Positions 1 through 7,690 of a stretch of DNA of 39,285 nt are shown in pieces. Each line of letters begins with the position of its first letter. Position 1 is the stretch's first letter. The DNA comes from a virus: positions 1-39,285 of the IMG/VR virus record IMGVR_UViG_3300004807_000051. One strand, given 5' to 3'. The position numbers and the translations under genes are program-made. The notes beneath the pieces are model-generated. The model had not been told where the DNA came from. It ran no database searches and worked only from the letters and a program-made list of their open reading frames with translations.

Positions 1-39
1 TGGGATATGTTTAGAATCTGGAAAAGGACAAGGAATTAA
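1..39 (+). CDS. possible 3' end of an upstream gene (partial)
   Basis: Reading from base 1 there are twelve sense codons followed by TAA at 37-39, two bases before the next start codon. This spacing fits the tail of a gene entering from the left, as in the tightly packed genes that follow. Too little sequence is present to assign a function, and a chance open stretch of this length is quite possible. Confidence 0.25.
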   Translation, partial: WDMFRIWKRTRN

Positions 40-40
40 A

Positions 41-259
41 ATGAACGAACAAGTTAATTGTATCAATTGTGGGTGTGAAATGAAAAAAGTTTCGATTGGA
101 ATTCCTTTATGCTCACGCTGTTCTAATGTAGGTAGACAATTTGAAAATCTCCTGAAACAAGGGCTTACTTTGGATTATTTTGATCCCAAAACAAAACAAC
201 GCAAAAAAGAAACTATCAAAATCGATACAGCAAAAGAACATTTCGGAGTTGAAGAATGA
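41..259 (+). CDS. small zinc-ribbon protein
   Basis: This 72-residue protein has two CxxC-type pairs near the N-terminus (CINC at residues 7-10, with another Cys at 12, and CSRC at 24-27), the pattern of a four-cysteine zinc ribbon. The rest is rich in Lys and polar residues, with no other motif. An AGGA-type ribosome site lies just before ATG 41. It overlaps the next gene by 4 bases (ATGA), so the two are probably translated together. Metal binding is inferred from the cysteines only; the partner, possibly nucleic acid or protein, is unknown. Confidence 0.7.
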   Translation: MNEQVNCINCGCEMKKVSIGIPLCSRCSNVGRQFENLLKQGLTLDYFDPKTKQRKKETIKIDTAKEHFGVEE

Positions 260-597
260 GCTTAGATGTAGATTTAATGGTCACCCAACCCACTAGTGTG
301 TACAGCGCAAACATTACACACAATTTGGGTAAGATGGCCGCAGAAGTTGTACTGAGCAATGGTCGTACATTGTACGAAGTATTGTGGCGTCCAGACGAAC
401 ACGAGATGAAGTTTGCCAAAGACATATCAGAATTGCTAGACGAAGGGTGGAATATCTTGTTAAGCGATCCTGATAAGTTTAAGAAGTTTAATCCTGAAAA
501 TGGATGGGGTAGCTACGAAGGACTTTGTGACTTCGTCTACAAATATCGTAACGCCTGTTGGGATCAACCTGACGCAGAATTGAGTATATCACGATGA
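256..597 (+). CDS. conserved phage protein of unknown function
   Basis: A 113-residue soluble protein. I recognise the general pattern from phage and metagenome proteins: an opening like MSLDVDL, a middle ITHNLGKMA, a WRPDE segment and a late NPENGWGSYE block. No function is known to me for the family, and no catalytic motif, membrane segment or signal peptide is visible. The start overlaps the upstream stop (ATGA at 256), and the stop overlaps the start of the next small gene at 594, placing it inside a coupled operon of small accessory genes. Confidence 0.75.
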   Translation: MSLDVDLMVTQPTSVYSANITHNLGKMAAEVVLSNGRTLYEVLWRPDEHEMKFAKDISELLDEGWNILLSDPDKFKKFNPENGWGSYEGLCDFVYKYRNACWDQPDAELSISR

Positions 598-761
598 AAA
601 TTAAATTTGATAAAGACACTATGCCCGATGAGCTGTATAATGCTCTACTACAACACTTTGTCAACGAAGCTGTTGGATTGGGAATTGAAGTAAATAAGTT
701 CACCGAGTTCAAGGATTGGATCGTTGAATGTACGGTGGATGCAAAGGAATCGGTGCATTAA
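594..761 (+). CDS. small protein of unknown function (55 aa)
   Basis: A short reading frame fills the gap exactly between its neighbours: ATG 594 overlaps the preceding stop as ATGA, and its TAA at 759-761 overlaps the next start as TAATG. This double overlap is the main support for it being a gene. The product begins MKIKFDKDTMPDELYNALLQ and is acidic and probably helical, with one Trp and one Cys near the end. I do not recognise a family. Confidence 0.6.
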   Translation: MKIKFDKDTMPDELYNALLQHFVNEAVGLGIEVNKFTEFKDWIVECTVDAKESVH

Positions 762-1234
762 TGCCTAAGTGTTATCAATTAATTGGTGTGCCTGCCTCAG
801 GTAAAAGTACTTGGTATAAAAACCAACTATGGCTGGGCGAGGATAAAAAGGATCACAAGTATGTTAGTACTGATCAGCATGTTGAAGGATATGCCAAGGA
901 TCAAGGAAAAACATACAGTGAAGTTTTTGAAGAGTATATGCCCACTGCTGTTAAACAAATGATGGTAAATGTAAACCTAGCCGCGGCACAGGACTTAGAT
1001 ATTGTTTGGGATCAAACCAGTACAACTTTATCTAGCCGTGAGCGTAAATTCAATGCATTACCAAACTATGAGCATATCGCTATTGTGTTTACAACACCGG
1101 ATATAGATGAGCTTAAAAAGCGTTTAGCTAGCCGCCCTGGTAAAGAAATTCCCTGGGCAGTTGTACAAGGCATGATTGATAATTTTGAAATGCCAACCGA
1201 AGACGAAGGTTTTACAGAAATTTGGAGAGTATAA
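761..1234 (+). CDS. P-loop nucleotide/polynucleotide kinase-like protein
   Basis: A 157-residue protein with a Walker A motif GVPASGKST at residues 9-17 directly after the first strand, then a DxxVxDQTSTTxxSR segment, a helical lid, and a C-terminal arginine region (SRPGKEIPW). This order matches the AAA_33 / T4 PseT-type kinase domain, which transfers a phosphate from ATP to 5'-OH ends of nucleic acids or related substrates. No phosphatase domain is attached, so it is roughly half the size of T4 Pnk; a phosphatase-like gene follows two genes later. ATG 761 is chosen over an upstream in-frame ATG at 728 because it forms TAATG with the preceding stop and puts the P-loop at the usual distance. 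The exact substrate is not shown by the sequence. Confidence 0.8.
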   Translation: MPKCYQLIGVPASGKSTWYKNQLWLGEDKKDHKYVSTDQHVEGYAKDQGKTYSEVFEEYMPTAVKQMMVNVNLAAAQDLDIVWDQTSTTLSSRERKFNALPNYEHIAIVFTTPDIDELKKRLASRPGKEIPWAVVQGMIDNFEMPTEDEGFTEIWRV

Positions 1235-1476
1235 TGAGAGAATACGAAAGCATACAAGGTGATAATTTAGAGGAAGCAGACATGGCTCAATTGCTTAGTG
1301 TCACTGCCAATGCAGATGCCGTAGCAAAGATTCGTGCCGCTATCCCTAAAGGTCCAAGCCTAAGTCATTGTAATGAATGTGGCGAAGAAATTCCTATGGA
1401 GCGACAGCGAGCAGTAGCAGGTTGCACAATGTGCATTGAATGCCAAAAATATTCAGAACGATTCAAACGAGATTAA
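1234..1476 (+). CDS. TraR/DksA-type zinc-finger protein
   Basis: An 80-residue protein ending in a C4 zinc finger: CNEC at about 46-49 and CIEC at about 71-74, with the linker GEEIPMERQRAVAGC that is typical of the DksA/TraR family. The short N-terminal helix and total size match TraR of F-like plasmids and lambda-like phages rather than full-length DksA. Known members bind in the secondary channel of RNA polymerase and change promoter choice without ppGpp, so a role in redirecting host transcription is likely. The N-terminus has an acidic EEAD stretch that could be the tip. Start at ATG 1234 (TAATG with the previous stop) rather than an in-frame upstream codon at 1222. Confidence 0.85.
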   Translation: MREYESIQGDNLEEADMAQLLSVTANADAVAKIRAAIPKGPSLSHCNECGEEIPMERQRAVAGCTMCIECQKYSERFKRD

Positions 1477-1482
1477 AGGAGG
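1475..1482 (+). promoter_or_regulatory. strong Shine-Dalgarno deciding the start at 1490
   Basis: AAAGGAGG lies 7 bases before ATG 1490. It overlaps the last bases of the preceding gene and shows that translation starts here, not at the in-frame upstream ATG 1436. Confidence 0.8.
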
Positions 1483-1489
1483 CATCATT

Positions 1490-1957
1490 ATGCCGTGGAT
1501 TCAAAATTGTGCGGCAGATGATATTCCAAAAGGATTCCATGTCGCAGTAGGAGAGAACAGTATGCTGATCCAAATTACGGATCCAGCAAGCTGGTTCCCT
1601 ACACCAAAACATCAGTTCAAAGAAGTGCATCGTTTTGAATTCCTCGATGTAGAGGAAAAGGACGAAGTATTGGAAGAAGCGATGAAGTGCAGTCAAGAAC
1701 AAGCCAATCAACTTGTGGCTCTTTTACAACATGCTTTGGCTAATCGCATGGATGTAATCGTGCATTGTTTCGCTGGTATTTGCCGTAGCGGAGCAGTATG
1801 CGAAGTGGGCGTTATGATGGGCTTCAATGATACAGAGCGGTTTAGAAGCCCTAATCTGCTCGTTAAGCACCGTATGATGAAAGCCTTGGGTTGGACCTAC
1901 GACCCAGATGAAAAGCCCAATCTCGACGATTGGCGCACATTTAGATCGGTTGACTGA
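1490..1957 (+). CDS. dual-specificity/tyrosine phosphatase-like protein
   Basis: A 155-residue protein with the cysteine-phosphatase signature HCFAGICRSG: H92, nucleophile C93, and R99 in the Cx5R loop. A general-acid Asp is probably one of those in the FLDVEEKDE region near residues 51-59. Size and layout fit small phage-borne dual-specificity phosphatase-like proteins that remove phosphate from proteins, nucleotides or RNA ends. With the kinase-like gene two positions upstream, an end-processing or phosphate-signalling pair is conceivable but not proven. The start is set by the strong ribosome site at 1475-1482. Confidence 0.8.
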   Translation: MPWIQNCAADDIPKGFHVAVGENSMLIQITDPASWFPTPKHQFKEVHRFEFLDVEEKDEVLEEAMKCSQEQANQLVALLQHALANRMDVIVHCFAGICRSGAVCEVGVMMGFNDTERFRSPNLLVKHRMMKALGWTYDPDEKPNLDDWRTFRSVD

Positions 1958-1978
1958 ATGTGATTTTGGTTGTATAAT
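1950..1978 (+). promoter_or_regulatory. sigma70-type promoter
   Basis: TTGACT at 1950-1955 and TATAAT at 1973-1978 are separated by exactly 17 bases. It begins in the last codons of the phosphatase gene and would start transcription near 1985, just ahead of the ribosome site AAAGGAGG at 1994-2001 and ATG 2007. It should give the metallophosphoesterase its own transcript, ended by the hairpin at 2628-2654. Confidence 0.85.
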
Positions 1979-2006
1979 TATAACTTAACTTAGAAAGGAG
2001 GCGAAT

Positions 2007-2612
2007 ATGCCAAGTGTATTCTTAGTAAGCGACACGCATTTTGGACACGCTGGCGTATGTCGCTTCACACGTAACGATGGTGTTACAAAACTTCGTCCAT
2101 GGACTGATCCAGATGAAATGGACGAAGCAATGGTTAAGGCGTGGAACGAACGGGTAAAGCCCACTGACAAGGTCTACCATTTGGGTGATGTTGTTATTAA
2201 TCGTAAAGCGTTAAAAATCTTATCCAGACTTAACGGCGACAAAGTTTTAATTCGTGGTAACCACGATATCTTTAGAGACGACGAATACCGTATGTACTTT
2301 AGAGAACTTAGAGCTTATCACGTTATGAACGGTATGATCCTTAGCCATATTCCTATTCACGCAGAAAGTCTTGGACGTTTTGGTGTTAACATTCATGGAC
2401 ACTTACACGCAAATCGTGTTAAAAAAGCCCGTGGAGTAGATGCTAGAACTGGTGAAGTACTATACAGCGATGAAAACGATGTTCGTTATCATTGTGTTTG
2501 CGTAGAACAAACTCCAGACTTTGCGCCCATACTGTTTGAAGATGTCATCAAGAACATCGAAGCAGAGGGCGGGAGTGTAGGATTTAAGAACGGAAACGGA
2601 CCTACTATGTAA
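2007..2612 (+). CDS. calcineurin-like metallophosphoesterase
   Basis: A 201-residue protein with the metal-binding blocks of this superfamily in order: SDTHFGH at residues 8-14, LGDVV near 58, GNHD near 84, SHIPIH near 112, and HGHLH near 130. Known members are two-metal phosphodiesterases or phosphatases acting on nucleotides, nucleic acids or phosphoproteins; the substrate cannot be read from the sequence. Preceded by a strong ribosome site and its own sigma70 promoter, and followed by a terminator, so it looks like a single-gene transcription unit in addition to read-through from upstream. Confidence 0.85.
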   Translation: MPSVFLVSDTHFGHAGVCRFTRNDGVTKLRPWTDPDEMDEAMVKAWNERVKPTDKVYHLGDVVINRKALKILSRLNGDKVLIRGNHDIFRDDEYRMYFRELRAYHVMNGMILSHIPIHAESLGRFGVNIHGHLHANRVKKARGVDARTGEVLYSDENDVRYHCVCVEQTPDFAPILFEDVIKNIEAEGGSVGFKNGNGPTM

Positions 2613-2627
2613 TAATAGTAGTACTTT

Positions 2628-2654
2628 AATAGGGCCTCAGGGCCCTATTTTTTT
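2628..2654 (+). terminator. intrinsic terminator
   Basis: A perfect 9-bp stem (AATAGGGCC / GGCCCTATT) around the loop TCAG, with the T-rich run extending to 2654. It lies 16 bases after the metallophosphoesterase stop and separates the left gene group from the fibre gene. Confidence 0.93.
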
Positions 2655-2676
2655 GGCTCTGCGTTCTGATCAATTG

Positions 2677-2684
2677 AATAAATA
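2677..2684 (+). promoter_or_regulatory. late-promoter-like box before the fibre gene
   Basis: AATAAATA differs in one base from the T4 late promoter TATAAATA. Transcription would start near 2690, leaving a leader of about 40 bases with GGAG at 2720-2723 before ATG 2731. A TATAAT at 2688-2693 overlaps this region but has only a poor -35, so the late-type reading is preferred. Confidence 0.5.
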
Positions 2685-2730
2685 CACTATAATGATCACA
2701 CGATTGATTACAGAATAACGGAGATAGCCC

Positions 2731-3960
2731 ATGTCGCTACGTATTAGACGCGGAACAGATGCCCAAAGAACTAACCCAGGAATTACGCCCGACCAAGGCG
2801 AATTGATATACACTACTGACACTAAAAAATTATTTATTGGTGATGGTTCAACCCTTGGGGGAGTAAATATTGGACAATCATTAGCTGGTACAGGGCTAGT
2901 TTTTGACTCAATTACACAAACCCTACAAGCTACTGCACCACAGAGTAGCGGTATTACATCAGTATCTTCAGACTTGAATCCAAGCCTAGGAGGCAACTTA
3001 AATCTTAACAATAAAAATATTACAGGTACAGGTACTATTGGTATTGTAGGAACCATGTATGCAAGTCAAGGTCTAGGCGGCGACTTATCTTTGAATACTC
3101 ATAGCATTACAGGTACTGGCGGTATTAACATTACAGGCACGTTAAGCGTTACAGGACTAGGATCAGATCTTTCATTAAATTCTCATAATATTACAGGCAC
3201 TGGTAATATCACTACAACTGGTACACTAAGTGTTACAGGCCTGGGTACAGATTTATCACTTAACGGACACAATATTACAGGCACTGGTAATATCACTACA
3301 ACTGGTACACTAAGTGTTACAGGACTAGGATCGGATCTAGTATTAAATTCTCAAAATATTACAGGTACCGGCAATATGAATATAACTGGTGCTATTACAG
3401 CATCAGGCGCTGTTACTGGTAGCACTTTTACATCTGGTAACTTAAATGTTAACAGTAATGTTTTAAGTGTATCAAGCGGAATACTTACAATCAAAAATAG
3501 CAATTTATCTATAGCTAGTTTTGTAGGTGTTAGCGACGGTAGTCAAACACATATTCCTGGAGCTAATTTTTACTCATCTAGAGGAACATTATCTGCTCCG
3601 ACATCAAGTCAAGCAGGCGACTATCCGTTTGTTATTAATCTAGGTGGTTACAATGCTAGTACTGGTTATCAGTCTATTGCTTCGATCACATGTCAGTATG
3701 ATCCAACAGCAACTATGTCTAATTCGAATCCAGGTTCTAATATAGGCATTATCACTAACAACAATAACGGTGGCGTTAACGTAGCATTCTTTGATAAGCG
3801 CGGTGCATTTGGTGCACCAATATTCTGGGCTACAAGTTATACAACAACAGCTATGAACGCAATTCCAAATCCAGCCGCTGGAATGATTATTTTTAATTCA
3901 TCAGTTAATCACTTCTATGGTTATAATGGTACCTCTTGGGTAGCGTTTACCGGACCATAA
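2731..3960 (+). CDS. repeat-containing phage tail fibre / receptor-binding protein
   Basis: A 409-residue protein. Residues 1-55 carry a pattern like the Mtd-type N-terminal domain of tail fibres (LRIRRGTDAQR, GELIYTTDTKKLFIGDGST), which anchors the fibre to the tail. Residues about 86-225 hold Gly/Thr/Ser/Asn-rich repeats of 28 residues with the core NITGTGN-TGTLSVTGLG-DLSLN. The C-terminal part (about 260-409) is unrelated and ends in the FYGYNGTSWVAF type seen at fibre tips. It lies directly before the oxygenase/radical-SAM island and shares its late-type promoter class, so it is both a plausible partner and a candidate substrate of those enzymes; that link is inference from position only. 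Confidence 0.8.
   Translation: MSLRIRRGTDAQRTNPGITPDQGELIYTTDTKKLFIGDGSTLGGVNIGQSLAGTGLVFDSITQTLQATAPQSSGITSVSSDLNPSLGGNLNLNNKNITGTGTIGIVGTMYASQGLGGDLSLNTHSITGTGGINITGTLSVTGLGSDLSLNSHNITGTGNITTTGTLSVTGLGTDLSLNGHNITGTGNITTTGTLSVTGLGSDLVLNSQNITGTGNMNITGAITASGAVTGSTFTSGNLNVNSNVLSVSSGILTIKNSNLSIASFVGVSDGSQTHIPGANFYSSRGTLSAPTSSQAGDYPFVINLGGYNASTGYQSIASITCQYDPTATMSNSNPGSNIGIITNNNNGGVNVAFFDKRGAFGAPIFWATSYTTTAMNAIPNPAAGMIIFNSSVNHFYGYNGTSWVAFTGP
3070..3405 (+). repeat. four 84-bp coding repeats in the fibre gene
   Basis: Four in-frame units of 28 residues (114-141, 142-169, 170-197, 198-225), preceded by one diverged unit from about residue 86. Units two and three share an exact 53-bp stretch (3187-3239 and 3271-3323), 84 bp apart, pointing to a recent unit duplication or gene conversion. 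Such repeats usually form the shaft of a trimeric fibre. Confidence 0.9.
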
Positions 3961-3984
3961 TTTATAATACATATCATGGCAGTC

Positions 3985-3992
3985 TATAAATA
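3985..3992 (+). promoter_or_regulatory. T4-type late promoter box, leaderless geometry
   Basis: An exact TATAAATA lies 5 bases before ATG 3998, and there is no ribosome site between them. In T4 the start site is about 6 bases after this box, which would put +1 on the A of the start codon. Confidence 0.65.
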
Positions 3993-3997
3993 TTGTC

Positions 3998-4693
3998 ATG
4001 ACAAAAATCGAATCAGTATTAGCATTTGGTGATAGCACGGCCGCAGGCTGTGAACTGGCCGGTCCTTTAGAACAATTTAGGACTAGGGCATATCTAACAG
4101 GAAAAAAAACAATTGAAGAATTGGATGCTCCTGGTAAGTTACTGACCTTCCCAAAAAAAATAGCCAACTACTTAAATGTACCTTGTCACAATTATGCCAT
4201 GAGCGGTGGCAGTAATGACAGAAGTATAAGACTATTGATCCAAGCTGTTAAAGAATATCCAAATAGCCTAGTATTGTTTAGTTGGGGTCGACCCGATCTA
4301 AAAGACATCTATTACCCGGATGGGGGTATAGGGTGTGACAAGGATAGTTTTTTCCAAGCAGGCACTGATAATTTTGAAACAGCCTTTAATAAACAATGGA
4401 TAGAAACATATCATTACTATAATAATCTCGAACAACAGATGTTTTGTGTAGATGCAATTTGTAGAACACATGCCGTTGATTTTTTACAAATACCTTTGTA
4501 TCTAAAACGAACCGAACCCGAGTACGTACCAACTGTTCCTAATCGTTTATTTTTTGGTAAACATGGTAACGCTGAAGATTGGGCTATTGAAAAAAATTGT
4601 ACTAAATTAGAAATACACTACGGTGAGGATTTTCATATTGCATTGTCTGATTTAATTATTCAAACCTTGAAAGAAAAAGGTACAATTGAATGA
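3998..4693 (+). CDS. SGNH/GDSL-family hydrolase
   Basis: A 231-residue protein opening with FGDST, block I of the SGNH family (nucleophile S13), and carrying SGGSND with block III Asn at about 73. At the C-terminus EDFH stands where the family has DxxH, so the catalytic acid may be Glu 210 or replaced; H213 is present. SGNH enzymes are esterases, deacetylases or acyltransferases, often on glycans. It heads the first + block of the island and overlaps the next gene by 4 bases. Two more SGNH genes lie at 8544 and 20975. The substrate is unknown. Confidence 0.75.
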   Translation: MTKIESVLAFGDSTAAGCELAGPLEQFRTRAYLTGKKTIEELDAPGKLLTFPKKIANYLNVPCHNYAMSGGSNDRSIRLLIQAVKEYPNSLVLFSWGRPDLKDIYYPDGGIGCDKDSFFQAGTDNFETAFNKQWIETYHYYNNLEQQMFCVDAICRTHAVDFLQIPLYLKRTEPEYVPTVPNRLFFGKHGNAEDWAIEKNCTKLEIHYGEDFHIALSDLIIQTLKEKGTIE

Positions 4694-5439
4694 TAAAAGG
4701 TCAACTATTTTTAGATCTAGAACAATACATAGATCTAAAAGAATTTGATTCTCTGCATCCTGAAATTTGCAAGGGAATAGCCACTGCAAATCATTTGGCT
4801 GTGTGCGGACTTCAAACTTATCATCCCGGCACTGTTAATCCATACGCACAGGATATTAAGATAAATCCACTATCACAAGTTTATAAAGATTGGAGTCTAT
4901 CACCAGATACAGATCCATTAAAGATAGCAGGTAAAGATTTAACATATAATCAATTAACAACCTACTTAAAATTTGCTTGTGGTGCATACGACCACTATGC
5001 TGTTTATAAGTTGCTTGAAGATGATGTTAAAATACATTTTCCTAAACTAATTACTTGGATTCATGGTTTACAAAACTCTGGTATTTTTAAGAGTCTGTAT
5101 AGTGCAACTATTATGGCATTAGATGCGGGAGGCATTCCTTGGGAACATCACGATCCGGAAGATCCTTCAACTGGAATATATGATCCGTCTGCTATAACAT
5201 CTGGACAAATTACAGAATTTTTTCATATAAAAACTGATTGCGATAGACCTTTTTATATTATAGATCCTATATCAAAAAATAAAGTTTATATAAACACAAG
5301 AGTAGCATGGTGGGATGAACGTGATTGGCACGGAGGAGAACCTATAAATCGTCCTACATACACAGTAAGAGTCAATGGACGGTTTACAGATGACTTTCGT
5401 AAACAATTAGGAATAGAGGGTTACGATGTTAAATTATAA
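4690..5439 (+). CDS. Fe(II)/2-oxoglutarate oxygenase-like protein
   Basis: A 249-residue protein whose C-terminal half fits a double-stranded beta-helix oxygenase: the HxD pair H153/D155 in WEHHDPED, distal histidine H214 in DWHGGE, and R227 in YTVRV to hold 2-oxoglutarate. It is a clear paralogue of the gene at 15395: both share a DTDPxKxAG segment, the AWWxxxDWHGGE block and the ending F(R)KQLGI. These resemble Asp/Asn beta-hydroxylase-like enzymes, which hydroxylate side chains, but residues 1-140 belong to no domain I recognise. The gene overlaps its neighbours on both sides (4 and 14 bases). Confidence 0.75.
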   Translation: MIKGQLFLDLEQYIDLKEFDSLHPEICKGIATANHLAVCGLQTYHPGTVNPYAQDIKINPLSQVYKDWSLSPDTDPLKIAGKDLTYNQLTTYLKFACGAYDHYAVYKLLEDDVKIHFPKLITWIHGLQNSGIFKSLYSATIMALDAGGIPWEHHDPEDPSTGIYDPSAITSGQITEFFHIKTDCDRPFYIIDPISKNKVYINTRVAWWDERDWHGGEPINRPTYTVRVNGRFTDDFRKQLGIEGYDVKL

Positions 5440-6262
5440 AATACATCCTAACGGTTGGACTGTTTTTGTTGATATTGATCTAAGAACTTGTACCCAAGAA
5501 GATATTAACTCAATTGCAAAACTTATTGCAACCAATGTAATAGTTGTTTTCAAAAAACAATTCTTGTCGGTAGATGAGGAATTGAGAATACTACACATGT
5601 TCAAAAATCCTACTCCACTGTACGATAAAGATGATCCGCTTTTCTCAGATTATGCTATCGATCCAGACGGACTGATATGCAGAGTTACAGCAGAACTGCG
5701 TAATGGTAAACCTGGAATGGCCGGAGCTAGGGAAACATTCGATTGGCATGTAGACAGTCCACAAGTTTTTAATCGGAACGCACTTCTATATCTACGTAGT
5801 GTTCGAGGATCAAAAGGATCGCGCACTAGTTGGAATAATAATTTACGTGCCTATGATGATTTAGATGATACTGTAAAAAGTTATATAGAAAATCTGCATT
5901 GTGTGTACGGAAATATCAGGGCATTATGGGCACCAGACTTTACGGGAGTAAAATACAATTATGATTGGACTCCTAATCTAGTTCATAAAAATAATACAGG
6001 AGAATATGGTTTATATTTTGATCCTGCAGAATTAGAAAAATTTGTTGAACTTTCGTATGACAAATCTAATGAACTCAAGGAAATTTTAAGTCATCACATA
6101 TTCAGTGATAAGTATGTTTACGACCACGATTGGGAGGATGGGGATTTAATTTTAGCTGATATGTGGAACGGTTTGCATAAAAGATGGGCATTCGATAATA
6201 TGGACATTAGGGTTATGCACAGAGCAACGATGGATTATCCCAAACAAAATTATGAATTATAA
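5426..6262 (+). CDS. TauD-like Fe(II)/2-oxoglutarate dioxygenase, intact facial triad
   Basis: A 278-residue protein with the TauD/TfdA layout: an N-terminal NGWTV start, WHVDS giving the metal ligands H108 and D110, a GSRTSWNNN segment, distal histidine H251 in GLHKRW and R266 in MHRAT. TauD-family enzymes hydroxylate small molecules, often next to an amino or sulfonate group. It is the first of three paralogues (with 6824 and 7687) and the only one of them that keeps the normal HxD. It overlaps the gene upstream by 14 bases and the one downstream by 11. Its substrate is not known. Confidence 0.85.
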   Translation: MLNYKIHPNGWTVFVDIDLRTCTQEDINSIAKLIATNVIVVFKKQFLSVDEELRILHMFKNPTPLYDKDDPLFSDYAIDPDGLICRVTAELRNGKPGMAGARETFDWHVDSPQVFNRNALLYLRSVRGSKGSRTSWNNNLRAYDDLDDTVKSYIENLHCVYGNIRALWAPDFTGVKYNYDWTPNLVHKNNTGEYGLYFDPAELEKFVELSYDKSNELKEILSHHIFSDKYVYDHDWEDGDLILADMWNGLHKRWAFDNMDIRVMHRATMDYPKQNYEL

Positions 6263-6824
6263 TTTAGAAAATGTTTACCATAGATATCTAAACGTACCCA
6301 TTGATCCTAATATTAATTTATTTGATCAAAGTGGATTTGATACAAATTCCCATCATCATATTAAATTTGATAAAGAAGAAATTAATCCTGACTTAATAAA
6401 ATGGCTTGATAATTTTTCAATAAAACCTTTTTGGTATGAGGCATTTTATACACCACCAAACGGGGGCAAACTTCCTATACACATAGACGGGTTTGAAGGC
6501 CCAGACTATATTAAAATTAACTGGACATACGGCGCACCTGGCAGTAGTTTGATTTGGTGGGAACCTAAATCAAAAGAATATATAAAAACTGTAGAGACAG
6601 TTTTTGGTATTCCTTACTATGCAGTTGATGAAGAAAATTGTAATAAAGTATACGAAATTGAAATTAACAAACCTAGTTTAGTTAACGCAGGATTATTTCA
6701 CAGTACATATAATCCAACACCCGAGGGTAGATGGACATTTAGCATACCATTGATAGACGCAGTTGATAGAAATAGGTTGTCTTGGAACGATGCTATAAAG
6801 AGATTTGAAGGATTAATAATATAA
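6252..6824 (+). CDS. small Fe(II)/2-oxoglutarate oxygenase-fold protein
   Basis: A 190-residue protein with LPIHIDG (H77, D79), an internal SLIWWEP strand, GLFHS (H150) and GRWTFSIPL (R160), the order expected of a minimal jelly-roll oxygenase. It is shorter than the TauD-like neighbours and unrelated to them outside the fold; the nearest relatives in this window appear to be the small proteins at 16195 and 16716. It sits between two TauD-like paralogues, with ATG 6252 inside the previous gene and TAATG at its own end. The target is unknown. Confidence 0.7.
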   Translation: MNYNLENVYHRYLNVPIDPNINLFDQSGFDTNSHHHIKFDKEEINPDLIKWLDNFSIKPFWYEAFYTPPNGGKLPIHIDGFEGPDYIKINWTYGAPGSSLIWWEPKSKEYIKTVETVFGIPYYAVDEENCNKVYEIEINKPSLVNAGLFHSTYNPTPEGRWTFSIPLIDAVDRNRLSWNDAIKRFEGLII

Positions 6825-7690
6825 TGATAGATTACAAACTACATGAAAACGGCTGGACAGTTATCATAGAAAACGTTGACATGCGCACGGCCACACAAGA
6901 TGATATCAACGATATAGCCAAACTTCTTGCCACTAACACTTGTGTAGTAATTAAAAAACAAATGTTATCTGTTGAAGATGAAGTTAGGATTGCTAAGATG
7001 TTTAAGGATCCTCAACAGTTCCATGTAGATGTTCCTGGAACTTATGATCACGATTGCTATCTAGGAGCCGAAGTTCCAGGTTCAGATAAGATAGCCTTAA
7101 GGGTTAGTGGTGAAAAGGATGAGCATGGACGTACAGGACTGGCAGGTTGGACTGACGAGATGGTATGGCACTGTAACGATCCGCATGACCCTAATAGAAA
7201 ACCTCTTATCTGGTTGTACGGTGTAAAGGGAACTAAGGGTTCTAGAACTACTTGGAATAATAACATATTATCCTATAATGAACTAGATGAAGAAAGACGT
7301 AAATCTTTGGAAAATCTAAAACTAGTTATGGCTAATTGGGCCAAAGATGCTATGGATCTAGGCGAAGATGCTCCTGATACTATTGACGCTTACAATCCTA
7401 ATCTTGTGATGGCAAACATAGCAGGCAAAAAAGGATTCTTTTTTTCTTTCTTACAAATAAGTGGATTCGTAGGACTATCAGAAGAAAAAAGTAAAAATAT
7501 TATTGCTTGGTTAACTGAACATACAACACAAGACAAGTATTGTTATCATCATGACTGGGAGGATGGCGATATTGTTATAGCAGAACAATGGTTAGGTATA
7601 CACAAGCGTTGGCCATTTGCAGAAATAGAAAAAAGAACATTGCATCGAATAGCGTTTGATTTTCCAGATCAGGATTATTCACAAATATGA
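6824..7690 (+). CDS. TauD-like protein with Asn in place of the metal-binding Asp
   Basis: A 288-residue paralogue of the 5426 product, and especially close to the 7687 product; both share the ending blocks DKYCYHHDWEDGD and EQWLGIHKRWPF. The position of the HxD pair reads VWHCND, so H116 is followed by N118 instead of Asp, while the distal His (GIHKRW) and the Arg (LHRIA) remain. A loss of the carboxylate ligand in this family can mean altered chemistry or loss of catalysis; which applies here cannot be told from sequence. Overlaps TAATG upstream and ATGA downstream. Confidence 0.8.
   Translation: MIDYKLHENGWTVIIENVDMRTATQDDINDIAKLLATNTCVVIKKQMLSVEDEVRIAKMFKDPQQFHVDVPGTYDHDCYLGAEVPGSDKIALRVSGEKDEHGRTGLAGWTDEMVWHCNDPHDPNRKPLIWLYGVKGTKGSRTTWNNNILSYNELDEERRKSLENLKLVMANWAKDAMDLGEDAPDTIDAYNPNLVMANIAGKKGFFFSFLQISGFVGLSEEKSKNIIAWLTEHTTQDKYCYHHDWEDGDIVIAEQWLGIHKRWPFAEIEKRTLHRIAFDFPDQDYSQI

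Noticed and set aside
2688-2693. TATAAT as sigma70 promoter of the fibre gene
   Set aside because: The best -35 (TTCTGA, spacing 18) matches only half of the consensus. Kept as a weak alternative to the late-type box.
3070-3405. CRISPR-like array
   Set aside because: The repeats are in frame, contiguous coding units of a fibre protein without unique spacers.
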